From NCBI GenBank assembly GCA_938073905.1, contig CALJEN010000009.1:1-64000 (forward strand): a DNA stretch of 64,000 bases. Direction: 5' to 3'. A program made the position numbers and the translations under genes. How positions within the stretch are numbered: the stretch's first letter is position 1; every line of letters starts with the position of its first letter. The stretch comes from an uncultured Sulfolobales archaeon (GTDB lineage Archaea; Thermoproteota; Thermoprotei_A; Sulfolobales; NBVN01). Below the pieces are notes generated by a model. It did not search any database. It worked only from the letters and a program-made list of their open reading frames with translations, and had not been told where the DNA came from. This document shows positions 8,380 to 16,185 of this stretch, piece after piece.

Positions 8380-9513
8380 GTGTCCCACCAGGTCTTCCTC
8401 AGGAGACCCGAGGTCGGGCTGGCCGTAGCGGCCCTCGCCCTCCTCGTAGCCCCCCTAGCCTCCCTGACCTCCGTGGCCAACTACGTGAGCTCGCACGTAG
8501 AGACCCTGGTGGGCCTAGTCCGGCTCGGGCGCACCTACGTAGTCGTGAACGCCAGCTCCCCGGACATTGCGGGTAGCCGAGTGGGGGCGTGGGTGTCCGG
8601 GCTGGTCGCGGGGGTGGAGGGGGTCGAGAGGGTCTTCCCCCAGAGGCTCTCGAGCGCGGTTCTGGAGGCGGCCTCGGGGAGCTGCGAGGTGAGGGTCAGA
8701 GCCGTGGGAGACCTCGGTGGGTACCTGAGGCTCTACGGGGGCTCTGCGCGGGGCTCCGTGCCCCTCGGCACGGGGGAGGCGTGCGTCGGCGAGGTGCTGG
8801 CCAGGATTGCGGGCGTCGGCGTGGGCGACGTCGTCACGGTCTCGGACGGGGTGAAGAGCACCGAGCTGAGGATAGTGTGCGTCCACTCGACGGGGTCTGC
8901 CCTCGACGCGGAGGTCCTGGTGCCTCTGGAGGAGGCCGGAGACCCCGAGCTCTCGCTCGTCGAGTTCACCCTGAAACCCGGAGCATCGGGCGCCGAGGTC
9001 CTAGCCCGCCTGGCCGGGGCTCTGCCGGAGGGTCTGGAGGTGCTCGGAGTCCAGCAGCTCGAGGCCTTCGTCGCAGACCTGAGCTCCCAGACCCTCGCCC
9101 TGCTGGGCGTCTGGGCCCTCCTCGCGTACGCCGCCGTAGCCGCCGCGTCCTACGCGGTCTCGGCGAGGCTCGTAGCCGAGTCGAGGCGCGAGGTATCGAC
9201 CCTCAGAGCCCTGGGGGCCAGCAGGATGCGGGTCGCCGCCTCGCTGACCGCCTCCGTGGCACTCATCTCCCTGGCGGGCTCCGCCCTCGGGGTGGCAGCG
9301 GGGCTCTCGGCGGCCCAGGTCGTCTCGACAGTCCTGAGGTGGGCTCGACTGGGGGTGGAGCTCTCCCCGTTCCTCGGGCTCGAGCAGGCCCTGCGGATCC
9401 TCCTGCTGTCCTCCCTGGCCTCCCTCCTCGGCTCCCTGCACCCGATCCTCCGGTCGACCCGCGAGAGCGAGGTCGAGCGGTTCAGCGAGGTGCTGTGGTA
9501 CGAGAGCCCCTAG
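8380..9513 (+). CDS. ABC transporter permease, MacB/FtsX type (first copy)
   Basis: The 377-residue protein has one N-terminal membrane segment (VGLAVAALALLVAPLASL), a large extracytoplasmic domain (about residues 45-230) and three C-terminal membrane segments. The FtsX-domain signature ESRREVSTLRALGASRMRV lies between the second and third. This is the topology of MacB, LolC and LolE proteins, which act mechanically from the membrane and do not form a classical import channel. It begins a four-gene operon with a second permease, a polytopic membrane protein and an ATPase. The two permeases are the same length and probably pair as a heterodimer. Substrate unknown. Confidence 0.85.
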   Translation: MSHQVFLRRPEVGLAVAALALLVAPLASLTSVANYVSSHVETLVGLVRLGRTYVVVNASSPDIAGSRVGAWVSGLVAGVEGVERVFPQRLSSAVLEAASGSCEVRVRAVGDLGGYLRLYGGSARGSVPLGTGEACVGEVLARIAGVGVGDVVTVSDGVKSTELRIVCVHSTGSALDAEVLVPLEEAGDPELSLVEFTLKPGASGAEVLARLAGALPEGLEVLGVQQLEAFVADLSSQTLALLGVWALLAYAAVAAASYAVSARLVAESRREVSTLRALGASRMRVAASLTASVALISLAGSALGVAAGLSAAQVVSTVLRWARLGVELSPFLGLEQALRILLLSSLASLLGSLHPILRSTRESEVERFSEVLWYESP

Positions 9514-9550
9514 CCCTCTGCTCGGCTACGGCTACCTGAGGGCGCGCTAC

Positions 9551-10684
9551 GTGCTGGCCCTAGCCGTAGTCCTCTTCGTGGCGTCGGCGATGCTCTCGGC
9601 CTCCGCTCTCGTGCTGGTGGGTCTCCGGGAGACCCTCGAGTCCCACCTCGGCGGGAGCGAGGGGGTGCTGGTGGTCTACGATCCGGGGAGCAGGGCTCCG
9701 TACACGGGCTCGGTGCCGGCGCAGCTGGCGGCCAGGCTAGCGAGCGTGGAGGGCGTGCTGGCCAGCAGCCCCGAGGTGGTGGTCCCGTGCGTGATCGGGG
9801 GCCGCGCGGTCTTCGTCAGGGGAGTCGTCCCGGAGGAGCTGTCCAAGGTCGACGAGCTGGAGGTCGTCGAGGGGGACCCCATAGGCTTCGCGGACGCCGG
9901 CTCGGCCCTCGTCGGCAGGGAGGCCGCCAGGAGGCTCGGGCTAGCCGTCGGCGACCCGGTCCTAGTCCTCGGAGTCCTCAGTCCGAGGTACGCGGAGCTG
10001 AGGGTCAGGGGGATCTTCGAGTCCGGGACCGCTCTGGACAGCGAGGTCCTAGTCCCGCTGTACGTAGCGCAGTGGCTCGGTGGGCTCGGCTACGGCAGGG
10101 TGAACCTGGTCAGGCTCAGGCTCGACCCCCGGGCGGATCCATCAGCTGTCGCGGAGGCGGTCAGGTCGGAGCTCCTCCAGCTCGGTGAGCCGAGCGCGGA
10201 GCCCGAGGGACTCACGCCCCTCGAGGTCCTCGTGCTCTGGGCGGCCGTGCGCTACGGTCGCGCGGCCGTGGAGGAGGTTCGGAGGCTCGCGGAGGCCTAC
10301 GTGGGCAGGTACGGCGTGACCAGGGAGGCCGTCCTGACGGTCTCGGTAGCCGTCATGCTCTTCTCGTGCCTAGCGGTGGTCGCGGCTTCGAGGGCTCTGG
10401 TCTCGGAGCACAGGAGCGAGCTGGCGGTCCTGAGGTCCCTGGGGGCCTCCAGGAGACTGCTCAGGGTCGACATGTTCCTCAGGCTGCTGCCGTGGGCCGC
10501 GGCCTCGTCGCTCCTGGGGGCTCTCGCGGCCTCCCTCTACCTGACCCTAGCCCGAGACCTCGGTCTGCTGCTGGTCCTCTCCCACGCGATGGTGCTCCGG
10601 CTAGACCCATCGGTCGTGGCCATCGGCACGGCCTGCTCCGTGGCCCTCGCGGCGCTCGGCGTCCTGGGGTGCGACGTGCCGTGA
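9551..10684 (+). CDS. ABC transporter permease, MacB/FtsX type (second copy)
   Basis: It is a 377-residue homologue of the preceding permease with the same plan: N-terminal membrane segment (LALAVVLFVASAMLSASALVLV), extracytoplasmic domain, then HRSELAVLRSLGASRRLLRVD and membrane segments at the C terminus. The frame stays open upstream and codes LLGYGYLRARY before the GTG, which suits the usual basic N terminus, so a CTG at 9518 may be the real start, only 4 nt after the first permease. The stop overlaps the next start in GTGA. The pair likely forms a heterodimeric exporter or extractor powered by the ATPase at 12333. Confidence 0.85.
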   Translation: MLALAVVLFVASAMLSASALVLVGLRETLESHLGGSEGVLVVYDPGSRAPYTGSVPAQLAARLASVEGVLASSPEVVVPCVIGGRAVFVRGVVPEELSKVDELEVVEGDPIGFADAGSALVGREAARRLGLAVGDPVLVLGVLSPRYAELRVRGIFESGTALDSEVLVPLYVAQWLGGLGYGRVNLVRLRLDPRADPSAVAEAVRSELLQLGEPSAEPEGLTPLEVLVLWAAVRYGRAAVEEVRRLAEAYVGRYGVTREAVLTVSVAVMLFSCLAVVAASRALVSEHRSELAVLRSLGASRRLLRVDMFLRLLPWAAASSLLGALAASLYLTLARDLGLLLVLSHAMVLRLDPSVVAIGTACSVALAALGVLGCDVP

Positions 10685-12333
10685 AGGCTCTCCGGCCGCT
10701 CCCCCGAGCGTCCCCCACCGGTGCGGGCCCCGAGCCCAGCGGTTCGCGGAGGGGGATCGCGGTGGCTCTGCCCCTAGCCCTGGCGCTGGCGCTGAGGCTC
10801 TACCCGTTCTTCGCGAGCGGGCTGCCGTTCTCCGTCGACGCCTGGCCGTCGGTGGCCTGCGCGGAGAGGCTGCTGGGGGGATCCCCGGGCTGGCTGGGCA
10901 CCGAGAAGCTCGGGGACTGCCTCTTCGGGGCCGTCTCGTCGGTTCTCGTGGGGGCGGATCCCGGAGCGACCATGGGCTTCTTCCTACCCCTCGTGGGCGC
11001 CGCCTCGACCCTGGCTCTCTACGCTCTCACCAGAGCGGTGTACGGCGGGCGGGTCGCCCCGCTGGCCGCGTCCCTGTTCTCAGCCGCGTTCTTCACCGAG
11101 GCCCTGCTGACGGCCGGGGTGAAGGGCGAGACGTACGCGCGCTTCCAGTCCCTAGTCCTGGTGCTGGTCTTCGCGCGCGGGTCGCTGGGTCTGCCGCTCA
11201 GGCTCCTCCTGTTCTCCCTGCTGGGCTCGTCCCTCGTTCTAGCCCACTGCTACACGGCCCTGCTGGTGACCGCGTCCCTGGCCTCCGCCGCGGTCGGCAT
11301 GGCGGTGGTCAGGTGGAGGAGGGGTCTGGAGCCCGGGGCCTCCGACCTCCTGCTCCCGGCCCTCCTCGGGCTCCAGGTGTCAGTCTACTCCCTCCTCCAC
11401 GCCGGTCAGCTCCTAGACCTACTCTCCCACGTCGACGTGCTGTCGGCGCTCTCCTACCAGCTCCTCTTCTTCGCTCTAGCCCTCGGCATAGCCCTCGGGA
11501 GGCCCCTCAGAGGCGCGGGAGCAGTCCTCGCCTCGGCGGTCGCCGCCTCGACCGCCGCGCTCCTCGCGCTCGCGGCCTCGGAGGAGCCCCTGGTCCTGGG
11601 TGCGCCGATCCTGCCCAGGCACTACCTGGTGTACGCGGCACCCTTCGCCCTCTGCGCTCTCCTCGGAGTCCTAGCGCACGGAGAGGTCTCCGGGGCCCGC
11701 GGGGGTCTCCGCCCGCTGGCCGTCCTCTGGCTCGCACCGGTCCTGGGGCTCGAGGCCTACGCTGTGTTCGGCAACGCTCCCCCGGGCGTGGGAGTCCTCC
11801 TGGCCTACCGCGGTCTGAACCACCTCGTGCCGCCGCTCTCGATCCTGGGAGCCCTGGGCCTGGCCGGCCTCCTCGAGGGCCGGAGCGGGGCCCCGAGGAG
11901 CGCCGCTAGAGCCATCGCGCTAGCGGTCCTCGTCGCCGCCCTCGCGGTCAACGCCTACGCCTTCTACGCCACCGTCCACGGGCTCGAGCGCTACACGGGC
12001 TACTTCTGGCTGAACAGGCCCCCGGACTACCACGCGGGTCTCTGGCTCTCGGAGAGGTACGGGGGTGTCGTGGCCGGAGACGCGAAGTTCTCCTACCTCC
12101 TGGAGCACTACTTCGGGCTCGGCGTCGACGAGTTCGCGGGCCTCCTCTACCTGTCCGGGAGGAGCGGGCTCGGGGGGAGGCTTCTGGTGCTCTACGACCA
12201 GGTGCTCAGGAACGGCTACGTAGTCCCGCCCGGCTACGGGGCGGACCTCCCCGAGGGGTGGGAGCCGAGGCTAGACCGCCTAGACCTAGTTTACTCGAGC
12301 GGCTACGTCTGGGTCTACCGGGGGTCCGGCTGA
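10681..12333 (+). CDS. Polytopic membrane protein, GT-C-like, inside the ABC operon
   Basis: The frame is open further upstream, but the natural start is the GTG at 10681 in a GTGA overlap with the permease; this gives 550 aa. The protein has about a dozen hydrophobic segments, an early acidic extracytoplasmic loop (FSVDAWPSV) and a soluble C-terminal tail of about 120 residues (from LNRPPDYHAG). That layout resembles GT-C lipid-sugar-dependent glycosyltransferases, though no family is certain. It shares its operon, by overlapping starts, with two MacB-type permeases and an ATPase. A role in delivering or modifying a lipid-linked or surface molecule handled by that transporter is an inference. 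Confidence 0.7.
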   Translation: MKALRPLPRASPTGAGPEPSGSRRGIAVALPLALALALRLYPFFASGLPFSVDAWPSVACAERLLGGSPGWLGTEKLGDCLFGAVSSVLVGADPGATMGFFLPLVGAASTLALYALTRAVYGGRVAPLAASLFSAAFFTEALLTAGVKGETYARFQSLVLVLVFARGSLGLPLRLLLFSLLGSSLVLAHCYTALLVTASLASAAVGMAVVRWRRGLEPGASDLLLPALLGLQVSVYSLLHAGQLLDLLSHVDVLSALSYQLLFFALALGIALGRPLRGAGAVLASAVAASTAALLALAASEEPLVLGAPILPRHYLVYAAPFALCALLGVLAHGEVSGARGGLRPLAVLWLAPVLGLEAYAVFGNAPPGVGVLLAYRGLNHLVPPLSILGALGLAGLLEGRSGAPRSAARAIALAVLVAALAVNAYAFYATVHGLERYTGYFWLNRPPDYHAGLWLSERYGGVVAGDAKFSYLLEHYFGLGVDEFAGLLYLSGRSGLGGRLLVLYDQVLRNGYVVPPGYGADLPEGWEPRLDRLDLVYSSGYVWVYRGSG

Positions 12334-13001
12334 TGGCAGTCCTAGAGATATCGGGGGTCTGGAAGTCCTACGGTCTCGTCGAGGTCCTGAAGGGCGTCGA
12401 GCTGAGGGTGGAGGAGGGAGAGTTCGTCTCGGTCAGGGGAAGGTCGGGGGTCGGGAAGACGACCCTCCTCAGGATAGCCGGCCTCCTCGAGGTCCCCGAC
12501 AGGGGAGAGGTCAGACTGCTGGGCAGGGAGGTCGGGGCTCTGGGCGACGGGGAGAGGTCGGAGCTGAGGCTACGCTACGTGGGGCTCGTCCCCCAGGTCT
12601 TCGGCCTCATACCGACCCTCACAGTCCTCGAGAACGTCGAGCTGCCCATGGCTCTGGCCGGAGTAGGGAGGAGGGAGAGGAGGGAGAGGGCTCTGGAGCT
12701 CCTCGGGCAGCTGGGGGTGGAAGGCCTCGCCCGGAGGTTCCCCCGGGAGCTCAGCGCCGGGGAGATGCAGAGAGCCGTGATCGCGAGGGCTCTGGCCAAC
12801 CGCCCGAGGCTCGTCCTGGCCGACGAGCCCACCTCGAACCTGGACGAGGAGAGCGCCGCCCTCGTGGTGGAGCTCCTGGCCCGGCTGAGCAGGGAGGAGG
12901 GGGTGGCCGTGCTCATGACGGCAACGGACCTCCGCGAGAGGCTCCCGACGACCAGAGACTACGTGCTCAGGGACGGGCGGCTACACCCGCTGAGAGGATA
13001 G
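12333..13001 (+). CDS. ABC transporter ATP-binding protein, LolD/MacB type
   Basis: The ATG at 12333 overlaps the upstream stop in TGATG, giving 222 aa. The Walker A is GRSGVGKTT (about residues 37-45), the Q-loop is LVPQVFGLIPTLTV, the signature is LSAGEMQRA, and Walker B is LVLADEPTSNLD. The ADEPTSNLD form and the lack of a C-terminal extension are typical of the LolD/MacB group. It should energise the two FtsX-type permeases encoded upstream. The switch region reads MTATDL, where many relatives have a TH dipeptide, so the usual H-loop histidine is not evident and ATPase activity may be altered. Confidence 0.92.
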   Translation: MAVLEISGVWKSYGLVEVLKGVELRVEEGEFVSVRGRSGVGKTTLLRIAGLLEVPDRGEVRLLGREVGALGDGERSELRLRYVGLVPQVFGLIPTLTVLENVELPMALAGVGRRERRERALELLGQLGVEGLARRFPRELSAGEMQRAVIARALANRPRLVLADEPTSNLDEESAALVVELLARLSREEGVAVLMTATDLRERLPTTRDYVLRDGRLHPLRG

Positions 13002-13225
13002 GTGGGGTCTCCGCGCGGAGAGCCGGGCTGCCAGCGACGTGGAGCGGCCCTCGCGGCTCGGGGCCCTCAAGCTCGCTCCTCGCTCGGGACTAACCCTAAG
13101 GAGCCCCATGGCGGGTACTGCCACGCACCTGATCGAAAGGGAGGGGCTATCTGGGACATCGCGGGAGGCCTCCCCGAAGGTGGAGCCACCGGAGGGAGCT
13201 CTAGCGCGGGTCAGAGGCTCCGGAG
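13002..13225. other. Convergent spacer, nothing recognised
   Basis: This 224-nt stretch separates the ABC operon from the convergent racemase-like gene. I see no gene, TATA box, tRNA or strong hairpin in it; the short open frames here have no coherent protein character. Confidence 0.5.
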
Positions 13226-13936
13226 CTAGACCGCGAAGAGCCTTCCGGGACCCCTCGCCCTCCCCCCGATCCCGAGCCTCCTGAGGGAAGCCCACATCGA
13301 GGCCTGGTTGCTGGTGACCACCGGGACCCCCAGGTCTCTCTCCAGGAGCCCCACCACCTCCAGAGTCCTGAGGTTCGTGCAGCTCACGAAGAGCCCCTCG
13401 GCACCCTCCCTGTAGACGGACCTCGCGAACCTGTAGACCTCGTAGGGGGTGACCCTGCCTATCTCCGCGTTCCTCCTGATCCCCATCCCCCTCATCTCCA
13501 CTACCTCGAACCCCTGGACCTCGAGGTACCTCCTCTCGGCCTCGTCGACCTCCTCTACGTAGGGGGTCGCGACCGCGATCCTCCTGAGCCCCAGAGCCCT
13601 CAGGGCCTCGACTACCGCTGTGGCCGTGGTGAGAGCGGGCCTCCCCGTCGCCTCCCGTATCCTGGCCTCCAGGGCCCTGTCGAAGCCCGGGCCCCCGATC
13701 AGGCTGCCGGTCGTGCACCCGTAGAGCACTATGTCGACCTCCGCGTCGGCCAGCTCGCGCGCGGCCCTCAGCGCGTGCCTCTCCATCTCCAGGAGCTCTC
13801 CCGGGACTACCTCCACCAGGGGGACTCTCGAGGTGTGCACGGACACCCCCGGGGGTGCCATCCTGTAGAGCTCGGGTTCCATGGCGGTGTTCGAGGAGGG
13901 CACTATGAGCCCTATCCTAGCCCTCCATCCGTACAC
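13226..13936 (-). CDS. Asp/Glu racemase superfamily enzyme, maleate isomerase / arylmalonate decarboxylase-like
   Basis: The natural start is the GTG at 13936; upstream codons in the frame look non-native. The 236-residue protein begins WRARIGLIVPSSNTAMEPE, the classic opening of maleate cis-trans isomerases. The two cysteines expected in the active site are in YGCTTGS (about residue 78) and FVSCTNLR (about residue 186). Members isomerise maleate, racemise Asp or hydantoins, or decarboxylate malonates; the exact substrate is not readable. A TATA-like CTTATTT lies near 13970-13977. The gene stands alone between divergent and convergent neighbours. Confidence 0.85.
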   Translation of the reverse strand: MYGWRARIGLIVPSSNTAMEPELYRMAPPGVSVHTSRVPLVEVVPGELLEMERHALRAARELADAEVDIVLYGCTTGSLIGGPGFDRALEARIREATGRPALTTATAVVEALRALGLRRIAVATPYVEEVDEAERRYLEVQGFEVVEMRGMGIRRNAEIGRVTPYEVYRFARSVYREGAEGLFVSCTNLRTLEVVGLLERDLGVPVVTSNQASMWASLRRLGIGGRARGPGRLFAV

Positions 13937-13969
13937 GGGCGGTCTCCGACTCTCGCCGGAAAGCTGGGA

Positions 13970-13977
13970 AATAAGAA
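13970..13977 (-). promoter_or_regulatory. TATA-like box of the racemase-like gene
   Basis: Reading the minus strand, CTTATTTC lies about 35 nt before the GTG at 13936 in an otherwise GC-rich region. Confidence 0.45.
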
Positions 13978-14233
13978 GGTGAGCGACTCGGGAGTCGCGG
14001 TTCCTCGGTGCGGGATGGACTCCTACGAGGTTCCGGGTCGGTTTACCCGCACTGCCTTCGGCTACTGCTGAGGAGCTCCGACGGCTTTGGAAAGCCCGTG
14101 CCTCCCGTTGGTGCCCACAGTACTCCACCCGGGACGGTCCTCCGAGATCGAGGCTATGACCGAAGTCGCGGACGCCGTAGCGAAGGCGACCTATAGGCAC
14201 ACCAACGCCCTTCCGCCTCGGCGCGTTCCGCTG

Positions 14234-14241
14234 TATATAAA
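14234..14241 (+). promoter_or_regulatory. TATA box, leaderless transcript
   Basis: TATATAAA is a perfect archaeal TATA box. Its centre lies 30 nt before the GTG at 14267, so transcription should begin at or within a few bases of the start codon. This spacing decides the choice of start for the gene below. Confidence 0.75.
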
Positions 14242-14266
14242 GGCGGAGGCGGCGAAAGCGGTAAGC

Positions 14267-14956
14267 GTGAGATCCGTGGAGAGAATCCGGGATGCCGCCT
14301 TGGTCTTGCTCTTGGTCGCCGTCCTGGTGTCCGCCTCAACGATGGTCGCCAACGGACAGGGGCGGCCGCCGGGCGACCTCACGGTCCCGGTGGGAGTCTA
14401 CAGGGTCTCGGTATCCGCTCCGGGGGAGGTCGTTCTCGGAGACGTCATCCAGCTCGCCGTGAGGATCGACGTGGTAGGGGTCAACGAGTCGTCCGCCTGG
14501 TACCAAGTCACGGCGGTCGAGGGGATAGAGGAGGTCTCGGTCTCGTTCCTCGAGGCCGGCATAACGCTTGTGAGGAGGCCTCACGTCGTCACTCTAACCA
14601 ACGTGGACCTTGCCTTCCCGTTTACGTCGCCTGTGTACGCGGTCAACGCGAGCTCGCTGAGCTACACCTTCGCTCTCAACTCTACGTTCCTCAGGCCGGG
14701 AGTCTACACCGTCCGCGTCTCCGTCAGGGGCTTCAGGTGGGCTCTCGTGGGGCTCTCTATGGGCTACTCCAGCTTCTACATAGAGGAGGAGCTTACGATC
14801 TCCGTTAGGGGTAGGCCGCCTTCCGAGGCCCTGACAGACGCAATGCTCGCAGAGCTGAACAGGCTCGCGCTAACCCTCTACATCGTCGCCGCCTTGGCTG
14901 TGGCTGGGATAGCGGTCGGCCTAGTCGGGATCGTGCTTGCCAGGAAAAGATCGTAG
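14267..14956 (+). CDS. Secreted, C-terminally membrane-anchored protein of unknown function
   Basis: The start is set by the TATA box 30 nt upstream; the longer upstream frame would precede the promoter. The 229-residue product has an N-terminal signal sequence or anchor (ALVLLLVAVLVSASTMVANG), a beta-rich extracellular region of about 150 residues with several N-glycosylation sequons (NES, NAS, NST), and a C-terminal membrane helix (LYIVAALAVAGIAVGLVGIVL) followed by basic residues. This is the layout of an externally displayed beta-sandwich protein. No family is recognised. It is monocistronic. Confidence 0.75.
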   Translation: MRSVERIRDAALVLLLVAVLVSASTMVANGQGRPPGDLTVPVGVYRVSVSAPGEVVLGDVIQLAVRIDVVGVNESSAWYQVTAVEGIEEVSVSFLEAGITLVRRPHVVTLTNVDLAFPFTSPVYAVNASSLSYTFALNSTFLRPGVYTVRVSVRGFRWALVGLSMGYSSFYIEEELTISVRGRPPSEALTDAMLAELNRLALTLYIVAALAVAGIAVGLVGIVLARKRS

Positions 14957-15157
14957 GGACGGACCGCGGAGGGAACCTCTAGCGCGCTGAGGCTCGACAA
15001 GCTAGTCTAGCGGAGGAGCACCGACCGGTTTTCAGCGACCGGGCTACCTCACCTAGGAGAGCTCCGCAGCGTAGCCCGGGGTCGGACGCGCTACCGGTGA
15101 GCGGAGGGGCCGAAAAGCCTCGAACGGGGGGCCGCCTCCCGGCTCCGGGGAGGCTCT
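14957..15157. other. Convergent spacer, nothing recognised
   Basis: About 200 nt between two convergent genes. It contains several short GC-rich inverted repeats but no gene, promoter or clear terminator that I can support. Confidence 0.4.
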
Positions 15158-15436
15158 TCACTGCTTCTTCTCGGCCTCTCCCTCCAGGCTCTTCAGCTCC
15201 CTCTCTATCTCCTTCTCGATCTCCTCTATGGGCTTGGGCGGAGGCGTCGTGGCCAGCGTGTAGCCTATCCAGCCGAGTATGCCGAAGACCCCGGCGACGG
15301 CGACGGCACCCGTCAGCTTGAGGACGAAGATGTCCACCCCGTCGAGCGGCGGGAAGAAGACGAGCCACAGGTACACGGCTATGACGACGGCGGACGCGAG
15401 CATCAGGCCCCCTCCGACGACCCTGTCCTTGTTCAT
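15158..15436 (-). CDS. Small two-helix membrane protein (92 aa)
   Basis: The protein has two membrane segments (GGGLMLASAVVIAVYLWLVFF and LTGAVAVAGVFGILGWIGYTLA) joined by a short acidic loop, then a charged, probably coiled-coil tail (residues 70-92, KPIEEIEKEIERELKSLE). Function is unknown. The cytosolic coil could tether another protein to the membrane. A clear TATA box lies about 30 nt upstream, consistent with a short leader. The gene is monocistronic. Confidence 0.75.
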   Translation of the reverse strand: MNKDRVVGGGLMLASAVVIAVYLWLVFFPPLDGVDIFVLKLTGAVAVAGVFGILGWIGYTLATTPPPKPIEEIEKEIERELKSLEGEAEKKQ

Positions 15437-15466
15437 GGAGGCACCGAGGTGCAGACCGGAGTCCGA

Positions 15467-15473
15467 ATATAAG
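15467..15473 (-). promoter_or_regulatory. TATA box of the two-helix membrane protein gene
   Basis: On the minus strand the sequence reads CTTATATTC about 31-35 nt before the ATG at 15436. Confidence 0.6.
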
Positions 15474-15529
15474 CGCAGGTATCCCGGGCGGGCGGAGCCC
15501 CCCTCGCGGAGGCTCGGCCGCGGCAGCGG

Positions 15530-16138
15530 CTACTTGCGGCGCCTCCCGCGCCCCCTGAGCCCGGCCTTCCTGATGAGCTCTGCGGGCTCCCTGGAGACGT
15601 CCTCGATGAACTCCTCCACGGCCCTGACCCACGCGTAGGACAGGAGAGTGTCCGCGTTGGTGAGAGAGAGGAGGGCCGCCACCTCGTCCGGAGTGGCGCC
15701 CCTCCTCATGAGGAACGCCGCGAGTGCCACGCGGAGGGCGTAGATGCTGAACCCGTAGGTCCTGCGGTAGTAGGCCGTGATCTCCCTGACGAGCTCCCTC
15801 GGCTCCACCTCGAGGAGCTCCGGGCACCTCTCGAGGTGGTGCTCGATCCCCTTGACGAAGACGGGTCTCGCGGGGTTCCTCCGCCCCCCGGTCCTCCTGA
15901 CCTCGAGGAAGTGCTCACCAGTCCTCACCCACGCGAGGTAGGCCTCGACGGCCTCCGGGAGCCTGAGCCCGTTGTAGAGCAGGATCAGGAGGGCGCTGTC
16001 GTAGCACTTGTCGGGGCGCCCGGACTTGTAGATGTGGTCTAAAATCGCGGCGAGGGCCTCCTCGAAGCGGATCCAGCGCTTCTTCTTGCGGGACTTCTTG
16101 CTCAACACCATCTCCAACTCGGAAAGGCTCTCACCCAA
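15530..16138 (-). CDS. Tyrosine-recombinase-like protein with an incomplete active site
   Basis: The 202-residue protein follows the catalytic-domain plan of XerC/D-type recombinases. LLILLYNGLRLPEAV (Arg59) matches the first arginine motif. A basic hairpin lies at residues 78-96. YALRVALAAFLMRRGATPDEVAALL (Arg136) matches the HXXR helix, and LLSYAWV (Tyr168) sits where the nucleophilic tyrosine is expected. The histidine of HXXR is Tyr133 and the LGH histidine is missing (LLSLTN). It has no N-terminal core-binding domain, only a Lys/Arg-rich leader. This may be a domesticated, non-cutting DNA-binding protein or a divergent active enzyme. Confidence 0.6.
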   Translation of the reverse strand: MGESLSELEMVLSKKSRKKKRWIRFEEALAAILDHIYKSGRPDKCYDSALLILLYNGLRLPEAVEAYLAWVRTGEHFLEVRRTGGRRNPARPVFVKGIEHHLERCPELLEVEPRELVREITAYYRRTYGFSIYALRVALAAFLMRRGATPDEVAALLSLTNADTLLSYAWVRAVEEFIEDVSREPAELIRKAGLRGRGRRRK

Positions 16139-16185
16139 AAAAGCTCCGAAGACGGCCGCCCCCGGGGGTTCCCCCGGAAGCCCGG

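Noticed and set aside
10366-10680. Upstream extension of the GT-C-like membrane protein
   Set aside because: The codons lie inside the second permease gene in another frame and have no membrane or domain character; GTG at 10681 overlaps the stop as usual.
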